Assembly (NCBI GenBank): GCA_902796925.1
Contig: CADBQW010000059.1
Coordinates: 1-33,006, forward strand
Length of the DNA stretch: 33,006 nt
Direction: 5' to 3'
Source of the DNA: an uncultured bacterium
GTDB lineage: Bacteria; Cyanobacteriota; Vampirovibrionia; Gastranaerophilales; Gastranaerophilaceae
In this document: positions 32,925 through 33,006 of the stretch, piece after piece
Layout: each line of letters begins with the position of its first letter
How positions within the stretch are numbered: the first letter of the stretch is position 1
The notes under the pieces: model-generated
Databases searched by the model: none
What the model was told of the DNA's origin: nothing
Seen by the model: only the letters and a program-made list of their open reading frames with translations
Program-made: the position numbers and the translations under genes

Positions 32925-33006
32925 TTCGGGATGTAGCACCTGCCGAACGGATTTACGTACGGATGAACGAAGTGAAATCCGGATAGCGAGCGAATTGAAC
33001 TGACTG
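32925..33006 (+). other. GC-rich structured region at the window edge (possible ncRNA, incomplete)
   Basis: This stretch is visibly richer in G and C than the neighbouring intergenic DNA. Two hairpins lie side by side: TTCGG/CCGAA (32925-32929 with 32943-32947), then CGGATTT/AAATCCG (32948-32954 with 32975-32981). No ORF of note crosses it. The opening CGGGATGTAGC looks like the start of a tRNA, but no cloverleaf follows. It may be a stable RNA or a dispersed repeat that continues beyond the window. Confidence 0.3.

Noticed and set aside
32927-33006. tRNA starting CGGGATGTAGC
   Set aside because: No D-arm, anticodon stem or T-loop can be drawn from the following bases.
1-33006. CRISPR arrays, insertion sequences, integrases or prophage genes
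   Set aside because: No direct-repeat array, transposase or integrase motif was found anywhere in the window.

Overview
The window is a compact, AT-rich bacterial chromosome segment with 33 protein-coding genes that I accept. No rRNA, tRNA, CRISPR array or transposase was recognised. The best fit is a gut-type non-photosynthetic cyanobacterial relative (Vampirovibrionia/'Melainabacteria', order Gastranaerophilales). This rests on the AT-rich composition, an SLH-domain protein with a Sec signal, signal-peptide TPR and parvulin proteins, and a 528-aa protein whose N-terminus (MGLAASQAR...) I associate with that group. No ribosomal RNA is present, so the placement is an inference.

Layout. 1-1210: a basic, membrane-active-looking protein with a disordered tail. 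1211-5074: cobO (cobalamin adenosyltransferase) diverging from fthC and a PurN-like pseudo-formyltransferase, followed by the adenosylcobalamin-dependent ribonucleotide reductase nrdJ. CobO makes the cofactor that NrdJ uses. 5079-7062: a small helical protein and a strongly promoted SLH protein. 7131-9122: a secreted protein, a 351-bp intergenic region holding competing RNA hairpins and a possible 24-codon leader ORF, then a divergent PiT-like permease. 9138-12651: mutL and the 528-aa protein. 12734-18127: a translation and envelope block (prfA-ylxR-infB, then a long-chain prenyl synthase and signal peptidase I). 18128-20592: a large TPR protein and a small secreted partner on the minus strand. 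20810-24269: HU, a nucleoside transporter with an altered base-binding motif, a secreted parvulin, a secreted TPR protein and a HAD phosphatase. 24290-27145: ftsH and a CHAP/NlpC-like cysteine hydrolase. 27149-28874: ybgC-rluB-coaE. 28994-33006: a 67-aa protein, a GlcF/GlpC-like Fe-S protein, ychF, divergent GGDEF and HD genes, and a GC-rich hairpin region cut by the window edge.

The most general signal is in the promoters. Ten genes have a -10-like hexamer (TAnnnT) ending 6 nt (7 in one case) before the ATG, usually with no Shine-Dalgarno sequence. This predicts transcription starting at the A of the start codon, that is, leaderless mRNAs. It also fixes several start codons. Other genes in the same window (HU, nrdJ, SLH protein, ychF, GGDEF) have normal leaders with Shine-Dalgarno sites, so both modes seem to coexist. 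Other points of interest are the 7.8-kb structured leader, the PurN-like pseudoenzyme with a four-cysteine tail, the nucleoside transporter with GQIV in place of GQTE, and the interlocked or abutting convergent gene ends that lack terminators.
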